In this document: positions 16,805-25,323 of the stretch, piece after piece
Numbering within the stretch: position 1 is the first letter of the stretch
Layout of the letters: each line of letters starts with the position of its first letter
Assembly (NCBI RefSeq): GCF_009792355.1
Contig: NZ_CP047045.1
Coordinates: 186,001 to 250,000 of the forward strand
Source of the DNA: Terricaulis silvestris
GTDB taxonomy: Bacteria > Pseudomonadota > Alphaproteobacteria > Caulobacterales > Aquidulcibacteraceae
Length of the DNA: 64,000 bases
Direction: 5' to 3'
The notes under the pieces: generated by a model
The model's database searches: none
The model's input: the letters and a program-made list of their open reading frames with translations, nothing else
What the model was told of the DNA's origin: nothing
Translations under genes and position numbers: made by a program

Positions 16805-17983
16805 TCAGTTCTCGCGGTCGGCCGCATTTATGACATGGCGCCAACGCTCGGCGAAGCGGTTGATTTGGAATCGCTGCAGGGACGCGCGCGCGGCCTGCCC
16901 GTGACGTCTGGCCACCTCTGGGTCCTTTAGATAACTCGTCAACGCATTTGCCAAAGCCAGAGCAGTCTTCTCCGTGCACACGACGCCGTCGACGCCATTT
17001 TCGATCATTTCAGGTAGGCCGCCGCTCGGAAAAACGATCGACCCAACGCCCGCCTCTTTGGCCTCCATCACGACATTGCCGAGCGGTTCTTCAAACAGCG
17101 AGGGGCAGACATGGATCTGCCCAAACCTGAATAGTGAGGGCGTATCCTCGACATATCCCAAAAACACAACACGATCTCGAATCAAAGCTTCGCCGGCCAC
17201 GCGCGCAGCTAACTCCCTTGCCCAAGCATCGCCTGCCCATTCAGACACACGACCGGCTATCAGTAGGCGAGCATTGAGGAATTCAGGCGCCACGTGACGG
17301 AACGCTTCAATGAGGACATCGACACCCTTATCGGCGATAAGTTGGCCAACATAGACAATAGAGAATGAATCAGGATGTTGAAGGTCAGCACCCGGGGAGA
17401 AACCATTGGATTTGGGGCGTCCCTGGGGCGGTTTGTTGTAGATGACCGACACGCGTTCTCTTTCGACGCCCGTGTTGATCAGTAGCTCCTCTATAAATCT
17501 GCTGATTGCTACGAAGCGCTGGGTTCGGCGCACAACGAAGGACCAAAGCCAACGAAACGGTGCACTGTGGCGTGTTGGGGCGTCGCCCGCGCGATATACC
17601 ATCGGCGTGCGGGTGAGCGCCAAGCCGAACAGAAAGTTCAGCGCATATAAGCTATTGAAGGCGTAGATGTGGGATGGACGATATCGCGCAAAGACCCAAA
17701 AGAAGGCGATGTTGGCCAGTATGAACGCGATAGGGTTGCGGAATAGGAAATAGAACAAGCGGCCGGGCATTCGTTGTTCAATATACGGCACCCTACAAAA
17801 AGCGATGCCGCGCGATTCTAACGCGGACGGGATGTCTTTACTCCATGAACTGTCTCGAACGAGGCACAGTACATCGCAGCCCTGATCCTGAAGCGCTGCG
17901 AGCGCCTCGATGTTTCCGCGCTCTTGTCCAAAGAGTACGCCGCTGCCGAATAGGGCCAATATGCGCGGTGGTGGAGGGGTCAT
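16805..17983 (-). CDS. Glycosyltransferase, GT4 family
   Basis: A 392-aa GT-B protein. The N-terminal part (LALFGSGVLFGQERGNIEALAAL) contains a hydrophobic patch around residues 80-120 that may dock to the membrane. The C-terminal part has IVYVGQLIADKGVDVLIEAF, RLLIAGR and CPSLFEEPLGNVVMEAKEAGVGSIVFPSGGLPEMI, a good EX7E motif. Its start overlaps the preceding gene's stop by 4 nt (ATGA), so the two are probably translationally coupled. Substrates unknown. Confidence 0.88.
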   Translation of the reverse strand: MTPPPPRILALFGSGVLFGQERGNIEALAALQDQGCDVLCLVRDSSWSKDIPSALESRGIAFCRVPYIEQRMPGRLFYFLFRNPIAFILANIAFFWVFARYRPSHIYAFNSLYALNFLFGLALTRTPMVYRAGDAPTRHSAPFRWLWSFVVRRTQRFVAISRFIEELLINTGVERERVSVIYNKPPQGRPKSNGFSPGADLQHPDSFSIVYVGQLIADKGVDVLIEAFRHVAPEFLNARLLIAGRVSEWAGDAWARELAARVAGEALIRDRVVFLGYVEDTPSLFRFGQIHVCPSLFEEPLGNVVMEAKEAGVGSIVFPSGGLPEMIENGVDGVVCTEKTALALANALTSYLKDPEVARRHGQAARASLQRFQINRFAERWRHVINAADREN

Positions 17984-19149
17984 GATTGCGGGGCGTCTTT
18001 CCGGAGGACAGCGAGCGCTGCATCTTTGACGCCTGCAGCAGCGGCCTCCGGGCTATAAAGTGCTATTTTAGTCGCGATCGTTTCATGCGCAGGGGGCGCC
18101 CCCAAAATGTGCTGCAGTGCTGCGGACAATGCGTTGGGGCTTTTGACGGGTACAACGCGACCAGTAGTCCCATCTCCCGCAAGGTCCGGGGCACAGCCGC
18201 AGGCTTCTGTTACAATTATGGGCCGGGCACACGCCAATGCTTCGTTGGCGACCAAGCCCCACGTCTCTTCTCCAGAAGAAGGGAGGACGAGTACATCACT
18301 CGCGGCGTAGGCGGCAGGCATCTCGCTTTGGTTTTGGAAGCCAATGAAATGCGCGGGTACGCCCAACTGCTGTGCTTGCGCGCGCAGTTGACCTTCCTGC
18401 TCGCCCGATCCCGCGAACACCACATTAAGGTCGGCGCCTTGACTGCGAACTTGCGCAGCTGCGGAGACCAAGTCTTGCGGCCTCTTGAAAGCCAATAGTT
18501 TGCCTGCAAACAGGGCGACTGGCGTAAGGTTTGCGATGCCAAGTCGAGCCCGTAACGTGTTTCTGCTGTGTTGGGTCGCGCGTGAGGCGAAATAAAAATT
18601 ATCCACGCAATGCGGTGAGAAGAATAGGCGTTGGACAGGGTAGTGATACCGCCGCCAATACGCGAGGTTGCGCTGTCCGACGTAAAGCGCCGCATCGAAT
18701 AGGCGCAGCAACGGCGGGTAGGCGATCGATTTTACAGCGAGCGTGACCGCTGCGCGTGGCGTCTCAAGCTGACTGTCGCCACGCACGAGTATCGGAACGC
18801 CTCGTCGCTTGGCCGCCAAGATGCCTTGCCAGTAGCTTTTCAAGTTCCAGCCTGTAACCAACAGCGCATCGAAGTTGCCTTCTCGAAGGCGCGCGCCGAT
18901 CCCTGGCGTATCGCAGCCTAGGAAGTGGTGCGTGCCGGGGTCGAGCGCAGCGTTGCGCAAGAACTCGTGTGCATAGCCGGTCAGTATATCCACGTCCCAC
19001 TCAAAGGCCGTGCCGAACCCGGCCGCGGCTTGCTGTTGGGGCGTGGCCTTGTGCGCGAAATAGACAGTCATGTCCGTTGATCGCGCGAGTTCTCGAAACC
19101 AGGGCGCGTTATACTGGATAGGGTGCGATGTCAGGACAGCGAGGCGCAT
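17980..19149 (-). CDS. Glycosyltransferase, GT4 family
   Basis: A 389-aa protein beginning MRLAVLTSHPIQYNAPWFREL, a start shared by many GT4 enzymes of EPS loci. Donor-site features are PVALFAGKLLAFKRPQDLV, NVVFAGSG and SSGEETWGLVANEALACARPIIVTEACGCAPDL with the EX7E acids. Overlaps the upstream gene end by 19 nt and the downstream start by 4 nt. Specificity unknown. Confidence 0.88.
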   Translation of the reverse strand: MRLAVLTSHPIQYNAPWFRELARSTDMTVYFAHKATPQQQAAAGFGTAFEWDVDILTGYAHEFLRNAALDPGTHHFLGCDTPGIGARLREGNFDALLVTGWNLKSYWQGILAAKRRGVPILVRGDSQLETPRAAVTLAVKSIAYPPLLRLFDAALYVGQRNLAYWRRYHYPVQRLFFSPHCVDNFYFASRATQHSRNTLRARLGIANLTPVALFAGKLLAFKRPQDLVSAAAQVRSQGADLNVVFAGSGEQEGQLRAQAQQLGVPAHFIGFQNQSEMPAAYAASDVLVLPSSGEETWGLVANEALACARPIIVTEACGCAPDLAGDGTTGRVVPVKSPNALSAALQHILGAPPAHETIATKIALYSPEAAAAGVKDAALAVLRKDAPQS

Positions 19150-20507
19150 TGCGACGCGGTTGTCCCTTGGGCGATGCTTTCAAAAATTGCAGCGAAGCGC
19201 CCAGCGACCGCATGAGCGGTGTAGGCCTCGAACGCAGCGGGGTCGGATTTGCAAAAGCTTCTCGGCTCACAAGCTAGCCTAACCAAAGCCTCGGAAATCG
19301 GGTCGATGAGGTTTCGAATCGCCTCCGCATCCTCGAACCCTAACGACACGCCGCCGCCAGCTCTGGATAAGATGCTGTGTGAGCTTGAGGCTGCATGAAA
19401 CACTGACAAGTAAGGTCGACCGGACATCAGGGCTGGATAGATTTTCGACGCCGTGTAGTGCGGCTCGTCGGACCCAAGCAGAATGACGCCGCGCGCCCCT
19501 GCCATGGTGGCCAATGCCTGCACGAACGAAAGTCTTCGTGGAAATTCTTCAACGACGAACGAAATACCTTTTCGCTCGGCTTGTTGTGCCACCTGATACA
19601 CTGGCGGCTCCACTAGGCGCGCGTCGGTACCGTAAAAGCGGATCGCTAAACGCTGCGCAATAGCAGGGTTGGTTTTGGCCACTTGTGCGACTGCATCCAG
19701 AAACACGTCAAGCGTATTGGATAAACGTGGCCATACACTGCCAACGAACACAAGTTCAGCGCGTTCCGACCGATCAACTGTTGACGCGGTGGCGCTATGA
19801 TGAGTTTGCGTTGCGTTGAAATCCTCAGGGTCGCCACCGATCGGTATTGCTGCCATTCGTTTGGGATTGATCCAGGGATATCGTGCCGCCATCTCCTGGT
19901 TCTGAATTTCAGATACCGATGTGACAAAAGCCGCGTGACGGAGCGCTTTGGGTTCGAGCATCACCGCCAATCGATGCGCAAGCCCGCCCTTTGATAGTTC
20001 TGGGAGTGTAGCCCCCCACGAAGAGACCCAAGGATCCTGAAAATCGAGAACAACGGGAAGCTGCAGATCGTGGCTAATCCATTTTGCGAGTAGCATCGGG
20101 TAATAAGGAGAACCAGTGATGAGCACTGCTCGCAGTGGTGTGGTCTGGGCGAGTTGCGACAAGGCCCGCTTAAAATGAAGGAATCCACGCAGGCCGATAT
20201 CGCCAACCCCGATCAGTCTCGTGACACTGGCGGGCATTGCTCCCGTAGCAATCTGTTCGACCGTGTTGGGCACTAGCGCCGCCAAGTCGGGGTCCAGTCG
20301 CTCAGTGTATTGGGTCTCGTGCGCGCGGATTACGATCGGCCGCCAACCATGGGCGGGAAGGTGCTTTGCCAAGTGTCGCGCGCGGTGGACACCAGCCAGC
20401 GAGCAGGGTGGAAAGTGCGGAGAGACGATCGCGATCGTTCCGCTCAATGCCTTGTCTCCCAAGGCCGAGCGTTTGGTGTCGGGCAGTGAATTCTTAGCGC
20501 GATGCAC
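19131..20507 (-). CDS. Glycosyltransferase, GT4-like
   Basis: A 458-aa protein. The N-terminal portion has IAIVSPHFPPCSLAGVHRARHLAKHLPAHGW and VVLDFQDPWVSSWG; the C-terminal donor side has ELVFVGSVWPRLSNTLDVFLDAV and HYTASKIYPALMSGRPYLSVFH. Longer than most GT4 enzymes by about 60 residues. The initiating codon is uncertain: the first Met precedes a non-conserved ~22-residue stretch. It overlaps both neighbours by 14-19 nt, consistent with a tightly packed operon. Confidence 0.83.
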   Translation of the reverse strand: MHRAKNSLPDTKRSALGDKALSGTIAIVSPHFPPCSLAGVHRARHLAKHLPAHGWRPIVIRAHETQYTERLDPDLAALVPNTVEQIATGAMPASVTRLIGVGDIGLRGFLHFKRALSQLAQTTPLRAVLITGSPYYPMLLAKWISHDLQLPVVLDFQDPWVSSWGATLPELSKGGLAHRLAVMLEPKALRHAAFVTSVSEIQNQEMAARYPWINPKRMAAIPIGGDPEDFNATQTHHSATASTVDRSERAELVFVGSVWPRLSNTLDVFLDAVAQVAKTNPAIAQRLAIRFYGTDARLVEPPVYQVAQQAERKGISFVVEEFPRRLSFVQALATMAGARGVILLGSDEPHYTASKIYPALMSGRPYLSVFHAASSSHSILSRAGGGVSLGFEDAEAIRNLIDPISEALVRLACEPRSFCKSDPAAFEAYTAHAVAGRFAAIFESIAQGTTASQCASLS

Positions 20508-21765
20508 GTGTTGTCGCCGTTATTCGTACGAACGCTGCGTCGACGCTGCGAAGAAGAGCACCCTGCTCTTCCTCCCAACAATATCGTCCTTGCCCCAGAC
20601 GCCAAGCGTCTTCGCGGGCTGCCGCTAGGCGAACGGGGTTAAGGAGAAGGTCATCAAGCAATGTGGCGAGAGCGGCGGCATTGCCGGCGGGGAAAAGCGC
20701 CATCGCGTCACCTAACTCCGTTGCGATGGCTTGGTGCGAGGCGGTGCTTGACGCCAAAATTGGGAGTCCGCTGCAAAGATAGCTGAAAAGCTTGTTGCCC
20801 AGCGCAAGGCTGTTGTTGCGAGAGAAGCCCGTTTCTCCTGAAAACCCGATGTCGTATTGCGCGCCCAGGCGCTCCATCGCCAATGGTGTCTCAGGTGCAA
20901 TCAGATGGAGTCGGTCGCCAACGCCTTGCTGCATGGCCAATGCTCGCAACCGCTTGTCAAAACCTGCAGCCGCTTTTCCCCGAACATAGAGATGCGGTGA
21001 ACTCGACGTCAGGGCAATTGCTTGGATAGCTGTCTCAAGGCCGCGGCCGGGTCCCACGGTCTGCGAAAACCAATAGAGGCTCGGACCCGGCGTGGCCGAT
21101 CCCTTAGGCGACCATTCGCCGGGAGCCCACGCGCGGGGAAAGGTGTTCAGCACCACGGTCGGTCGCGGGATTTGGTATGTCTGCGCGTATGCGTCAGCAA
21201 TCATAGGCGCAGCGGCCGTTACGTAGGCGGCGCCCGGGAGATATCGGCTCTCAATACCCCGAATGATGAGCTTCTCGAACTCGTGTTTGGGATCGTCCGA
21301 GAGATCTCCCAGGTGAAAGTCCTCGGCGTCGAAGGCGTAGCGGGCGCCGTACCGTTGGGCGGCGCGCGCTGCAGCGGGCAACGCTGCTACGTAGTGAGCT
21401 ATGTACAGATCCGCTGGAGTATTGAGCGCGGTTTTGAGTAGTCCAGTGGTTGCTGCCGCGTGCGCCGCTGCAATCGCGCGCTCGCCTCGATACCCCAGAC
21501 GCACGAGTAGCCGCGCGCTATGTCGAGTAATCGCTTGCGCAAAGTAGAGCGAGGGCCTCGCTTCAAAGGGCCCGAACGGCACGGATGAGGCTCGCCAGCG
21601 AGGGTCGGCTAACAATGCATCATGCTCTCGAGCCCGAGGCACGGATAGGCCGTAGATGACGCGTACGTCGTAGCCGGCGTCGGTTAGCGCGTGGGCCTCC
21701 TTCACGAGACGCGGGTTGGTTGCCAAGTGACTCGGTGAGAGTATGCAAATGCGACCGATACTCAT
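20494..21765 (-). CDS. Glycosyltransferase, GT4-like
   Basis: A 423-aa protein if started at ATG 21765 (MSIGRICILSPSHLATNPRLVKEAHALTDAGYDVRVIYG); a GTG 33 nt upstream is possible. The opening SPSHLATNPRLVKEA is characteristic of a GT4-like clade found in EPS operons. Further on are YDIGFSGETGFSRNNSLALGNKLFSYLCSGLPILASSTASH and a donor-binding region with SLYWFSQTVGPGRGLE. Sits 48 nt after the FkbM gene and overlaps the next glycosyltransferase by 14 nt. Confidence 0.82.
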   Translation of the reverse strand: MSIGRICILSPSHLATNPRLVKEAHALTDAGYDVRVIYGLSVPRAREHDALLADPRWRASSVPFGPFEARPSLYFAQAITRHSARLLVRLGYRGERAIAAAHAAATTGLLKTALNTPADLYIAHYVAALPAAARAAQRYGARYAFDAEDFHLGDLSDDPKHEFEKLIIRGIESRYLPGAAYVTAAAPMIADAYAQTYQIPRPTVVLNTFPRAWAPGEWSPKGSATPGPSLYWFSQTVGPGRGLETAIQAIALTSSSPHLYVRGKAAAGFDKRLRALAMQQGVGDRLHLIAPETPLAMERLGAQYDIGFSGETGFSRNNSLALGNKLFSYLCSGLPILASSTASHQAIATELGDAMALFPAGNAAALATLLDDLLLNPVRLAAAREDAWRLGQGRYCWEEEQGALLRSVDAAFVRITATTRASR

Positions 21766-21813
21766 CCGCCGATTTTCCGCCCTAAGTCTCGGTGCCACAT
21801 ATTCAAGTGAGGC

Positions 21814-22617
21814 TTAATTGGCGCGCGGCTTTGCAAGGAGCGTCGGCGTGTGCACGCCCTCCAGCCAACTGGCACAATAGTCCAAGCTGACGAATAGACT
21901 GATGAGGTCTTCTGGCGAGTAACCGAAAGGTGCAGTGTTTTCTGCTGATGCCTCGCATAGGACGAGCGGTCTAAATTTTGCGATCGTTCCCCGTGCACCT
22001 TCGATTACAGATTTTTCGGCGCCCTCAACGTCAATTTTAATCACGTCTACTCGATCCAGCGAACGCTCCTCGGCCCAAGTATCAATTCGAATCGATCGAA
22101 TTGAGCGGCCGGTCCTTCCTGCAGGGTCTATGCGATTGTGTCCGTGCTCTGCGGCCGGAACAAACGTGAGAACGCCGTCGACGTCAGACACGGCGCACTC
22201 GTGCACAGCTATATTAAGAAGATCGAATGACGAGATTGATTTTCTTAAAGCGCTTAAGGGACGCGGATCTATCTCAAAGCAATGAATCTGGCCGCTCGGT
22301 CCCACCGCGTCTAATGCCAGCATTGCGTAAACGCCGATATTCGCCCCTATATCTATGTAGGTTGCGCCCGGCGTCAGGGCGTCAAGAGCAGGTCGTATAG
22401 CTTCCGGGTCGAACTCGCCGGTCGCAAAGACCCCGCGGCCGATGCTGGAGCGCAAATCGACATACATTCGTCGACCGTTTTGAAGGCGCGCGATTACAGG
22501 AAACGGCCAGCGCGAGGCCGCTGCGCGCCCCAACGCCTGAACGCCAATCTTGCGCGCCGCGCGCCACAAAAGCGCCGGCAGGCTAGTGATTGAAGTTGGT
22601 TGCTTTGATGTAGTCAC
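21814..22617 (-). CDS. FkbM-family methyltransferase
   Basis: A 267-aa SAM-dependent enzyme. Motif I is ATYIDIGANIGVYAMLAL, motif II IHCFEIDPRPLSAL, then AVSDVDGVLTFVPA and DVIKIDVEGAEKSVIEGA, which is diagnostic of the FkbM family. These O-methylate hydroxyls on sugars or small molecules; in an EPS operon a sugar O-methylation is the likely role. Flanked by a 17-nt gap to the flippase gene upstream. Confidence 0.9.
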   Translation of the reverse strand: MTTSKQPTSITSLPALLWRAARKIGVQALGRAAASRWPFPVIARLQNGRRMYVDLRSSIGRGVFATGEFDPEAIRPALDALTPGATYIDIGANIGVYAMLALDAVGPSGQIHCFEIDPRPLSALRKSISSFDLLNIAVHECAVSDVDGVLTFVPAAEHGHNRIDPAGRTGRSIRSIRIDTWAEERSLDRVDVIKIDVEGAEKSVIEGARGTIAKFRPLVLCEASAENTAPFGYSPEDLISLFVSLDYCASWLEGVHTPTLLAKPRAN

Positions 22618-22634
22618 TTGGGCGGTGGATTGTA

Positions 22635-24155
22635 CTAGCCGACGCTGCGCCGGGGAAACAATCGCGCCACCACGTTGCGTGCACCTGCGTCAAGCGGCAG
22701 CGCGTCGAGCATCGCCGCGGTGGCGCTAGGTGCACACAGCCGCAAGACGAAAAGATAGGTTGCAGCGAACATTACGCCGTGGCCGACAAGGCCCAGGGCG
22801 GCGAAATACCAAGCCGATGCCTGCGCCGATGACTGAGAGGGCAAGACAGCAAGCAGCAGGCAAGCGATCGACGTCGCCGCCAGGCAGGGTGCTGCAATGG
22901 CGATAAGTGCTGACACTGCAGTCGCCTGACCGCGCTGCGCCAAGTAGATCGACGCGCAAAGCGCCAATGCCTCACATCCAGTTAGCGTTGCCAAGTAAGC
23001 GGCGACACCGAACGGTAGGGCGATGGGGATGGCGGCTATCGCCAGTGACGCCGTCGCCACGTCGATGCTTAGGCAGTCGCGGGTTTGCAAATTCGCGAGC
23101 ATGATTTGATTTAGCGTTGCGGAAACCCCGCGTATCGCGAGGAGAGCGCTCGCCATTGGGAGGAAGGGAATGACGCTTTCCCATCGCGCGCCGTAAAGTA
23201 GTTGCACGACGGCGCGCGCTTCATACGCAAGAAAGGCTGCAGCAGGAAGCGAAACCCATACCACGCCTTGGAGCAGTAGCGCGGAAAAGCGCTGAAATCT
23301 CTCCGACGATGCTTCCGCGCGCGTGAGCACCGGGTAGAGCGTTTGGGCAACAACGGGTCCGATGCGACCGCTACTGATACTGGCGAGCCCAATGGCGCGC
23401 GAAAACGTGCCAAGGGCGGCGAAGCCGAAAGCGCCGGAAAGTGCGGCGTGTTCGGCGAGAGCTCGTCCATTCGTCACCAAGCCAGAAACGGCGCGATTAA
23501 TGCCGAAGCTCACGCCATGGGCATAGTCTCTTAGGCGAGAGAGCGCGAAATTCGGCCGTCGCTCGCCAAGCATAAAAAAATCCACCACCAGTGGAAGCGC
23601 AAAAAAATGGCCCATTGAGGCGAGAGCGAACACACCCCATCCCATCAAGGCGAGCACGACGCCGGCCATTCCAGACATGAAGGCGCCAACAAACAGCAAG
23701 ATGCGCAAGCGCCGCCAACGATGATATGCTTGCAACCAGCTCATATGGTACGTGCAAGCGATCTCTAGAATGAAAATAAAAGACAGAAGAATAAGGACGC
23801 CACCCACGGTGGCTGCGTTGCCGTCACCGAAGAACAGGATGACCATCCCGACCAAGTTTGTCAGCGCAAACGCGACGAAGTTTAGGGCTGCTCCCGCTGT
23901 AAAATGCGCGTCCCAGTCGAATTCCTCAGGTTCACGCGCTTGCAGTGGATACTGCGCCAGCGTCTTCAGCGACGCGATTGCGACAAAGCCAAGGATCGTC
24001 TGCGCGAGCGCCGCCTGGCCATAAGTCAGCGGCGACAACAAGCGAACCATGACCAACATTGTAAGGAACTGAATGATGTCCCGGGCGAGCATGGATCCAG
24101 CTCCCCACAGGAGTCCTGAACCCGCGGATGCGCGAAGGTTTTCGCGCTCGGTCAC
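22635..24155 (-). CDS. Wzx-like lipopolysaccharide/EPS flippase (MOP superfamily)
   Basis: A 506-aa protein with about 12-14 transmembrane segments. The N-terminus (GLLWGAGSMLARDIIQFLTMLVMVRLLSPLTYGQAALAQTILGF) is characteristic of the polysaccharide transporter family (MOP exporters, RfbX/Wzx). Moves undecaprenyl-linked repeat units across the inner membrane. Its start overlaps the stop of the upstream glycosyltransferase by 4 nt. Confidence 0.9.
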   Translation of the reverse strand: MTERENLRASAGSGLLWGAGSMLARDIIQFLTMLVMVRLLSPLTYGQAALAQTILGFVAIASLKTLAQYPLQAREPEEFDWDAHFTAGAALNFVAFALTNLVGMVILFFGDGNAATVGGVLILLSFIFILEIACTYHMSWLQAYHRWRRLRILLFVGAFMSGMAGVVLALMGWGVFALASMGHFFALPLVVDFFMLGERRPNFALSRLRDYAHGVSFGINRAVSGLVTNGRALAEHAALSGAFGFAALGTFSRAIGLASISSGRIGPVVAQTLYPVLTRAEASSERFQRFSALLLQGVVWVSLPAAAFLAYEARAVVQLLYGARWESVIPFLPMASALLAIRGVSATLNQIMLANLQTRDCLSIDVATASLAIAAIPIALPFGVAAYLATLTGCEALALCASIYLAQRGQATAVSALIAIAAPCLAATSIACLLLAVLPSQSSAQASAWYFAALGLVGHGVMFAATYLFVLRLCAPSATAAMLDALPLDAGARNVVARLFPRRSVG

Positions 24156-25321
24156 AAAATGGAGATCCCCGGACTGGCGTCGGCGTCATGGTTCTCTAGG
24201 GGCCGTATTGATCTGTGCTCGCTGAGGCTTGAGGCGTCACAAATGTTCGAAGCGAACGCCAAAGAGAGCGATTGCGCCACTCGTTCGCGCAACACGGCGC
24301 GACCAAAGCGGGCGTGCACGGCAGCACTGAGCTGGTCCGGGTTGGGGCGCGGTGCAGTGAGGGCCGATTGCAGTGCTCCAGCGAAGTCCACCTCGGCAAC
24401 GCAAGCTCCCAGTTCGCCGTCCGCGAGGGCATCGGTTGCGCCACCAATTGCGAGGCCGATTGCTGGCGTGCCGCAGGCCATGGCCTCCAGAAACGCAATG
24501 CCGAAGCCTTCGCCAACCGAAGGCAGTGCGAATAGATCGGCGGCGCGGTAAAGGTCCGGCAATTCCCTCGCCTCGACATTTCCAAGGAAGCGCACGTGAC
24601 TGGCGACGCCGCGCTGTCGCGCTAGCGCTTCCAGGCGTGATCGATCTTCGCCTTCACCCCCAATGAGGTATCCAAGGTCGGGACAACAAGTGATGAGATG
24701 AGGGAGTGCGCCGATTACTCGGTCGTGACCTTTATAACGCTCTCTCGGATCAAGCCGACCCAGAGAAAGCAAGGTGATCTCATTGGCAGTTCCGAAGCGC
24801 TGTTTGGCGGCGGCGCGATTGCCGGGGACGAATTCGGGCCTTACCCCATTGTTAACGACGATGGCGCGCTCCGGCTTGATGTCGGCGTGCGCCAGTGCCC
24901 GGGCGCGAGTATCCCGGCTCACACACCACAAAAAATCCGCGCGTTCGATAGCCCGTCGTCTAATAGGCGATGGCACAGGCCACATCTCGATGCCATGAAG
25001 TTGAATGACAAGCTTAGCCTTACTCATGTAAGCGACGAACGCGGCCAGCGGCGCCATATAAAGATGATTGCAGAAGACAATGTCAGGCCGATTTCGTGCA
25101 GCTCTGAGCGCGCCCGTCGCATAGGCAATCCGGCCGAGGCGCTCCGCGTGCTGATGCGCCTTCATCGGAATTCCCGTCGGCGGATCGGCCCTGCGCCTCG
25201 GTAGAATGTCGATTTGCTTGACGTAGTCGAGCGCGCATATCGCGTCGATCACATCGCGGCAGGCTTGGGCGATGCCGCCACGGCCGCCATACGCATCAGT
25301 GACTAAACACAGCACTTTCAT
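24152..25321 (-). CDS. Glycosyltransferase, GT4 family
   Basis: A 389-aa GT-B protein. Opening CLVTDAYGGRGGIAQACRDVI, then VIQLHGIEMWPVPS, TLLSLGRLDPRERYKGHDRVIGAL, YLIGGEGEDRSRLEALARQRGV and SVGEGFGIAFLEAMACGTPAIGLAIGG, a full GT4 set with the EX7E motif. Two nt separate it from the asnB-like gene. Substrate unknown. Confidence 0.9.
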   Translation of the reverse strand: MKVLCLVTDAYGGRGGIAQACRDVIDAICALDYVKQIDILPRRRADPPTGIPMKAHQHAERLGRIAYATGALRAARNRPDIVFCNHLYMAPLAAFVAYMSKAKLVIQLHGIEMWPVPSPIRRRAIERADFLWCVSRDTRARALAHADIKPERAIVVNNGVRPEFVPGNRAAAKQRFGTANEITLLSLGRLDPRERYKGHDRVIGALPHLITCCPDLGYLIGGEGEDRSRLEALARQRGVASHVRFLGNVEARELPDLYRAADLFALPSVGEGFGIAFLEAMACGTPAIGLAIGGATDALADGELGACVAEVDFAGALQSALTAPRPNPDQLSAAVHARFGRAVLRERVAQSLSLAFASNICDASSLSEHRSIRPLENHDADASPGISIL

Positions 25322-25323
25322 AA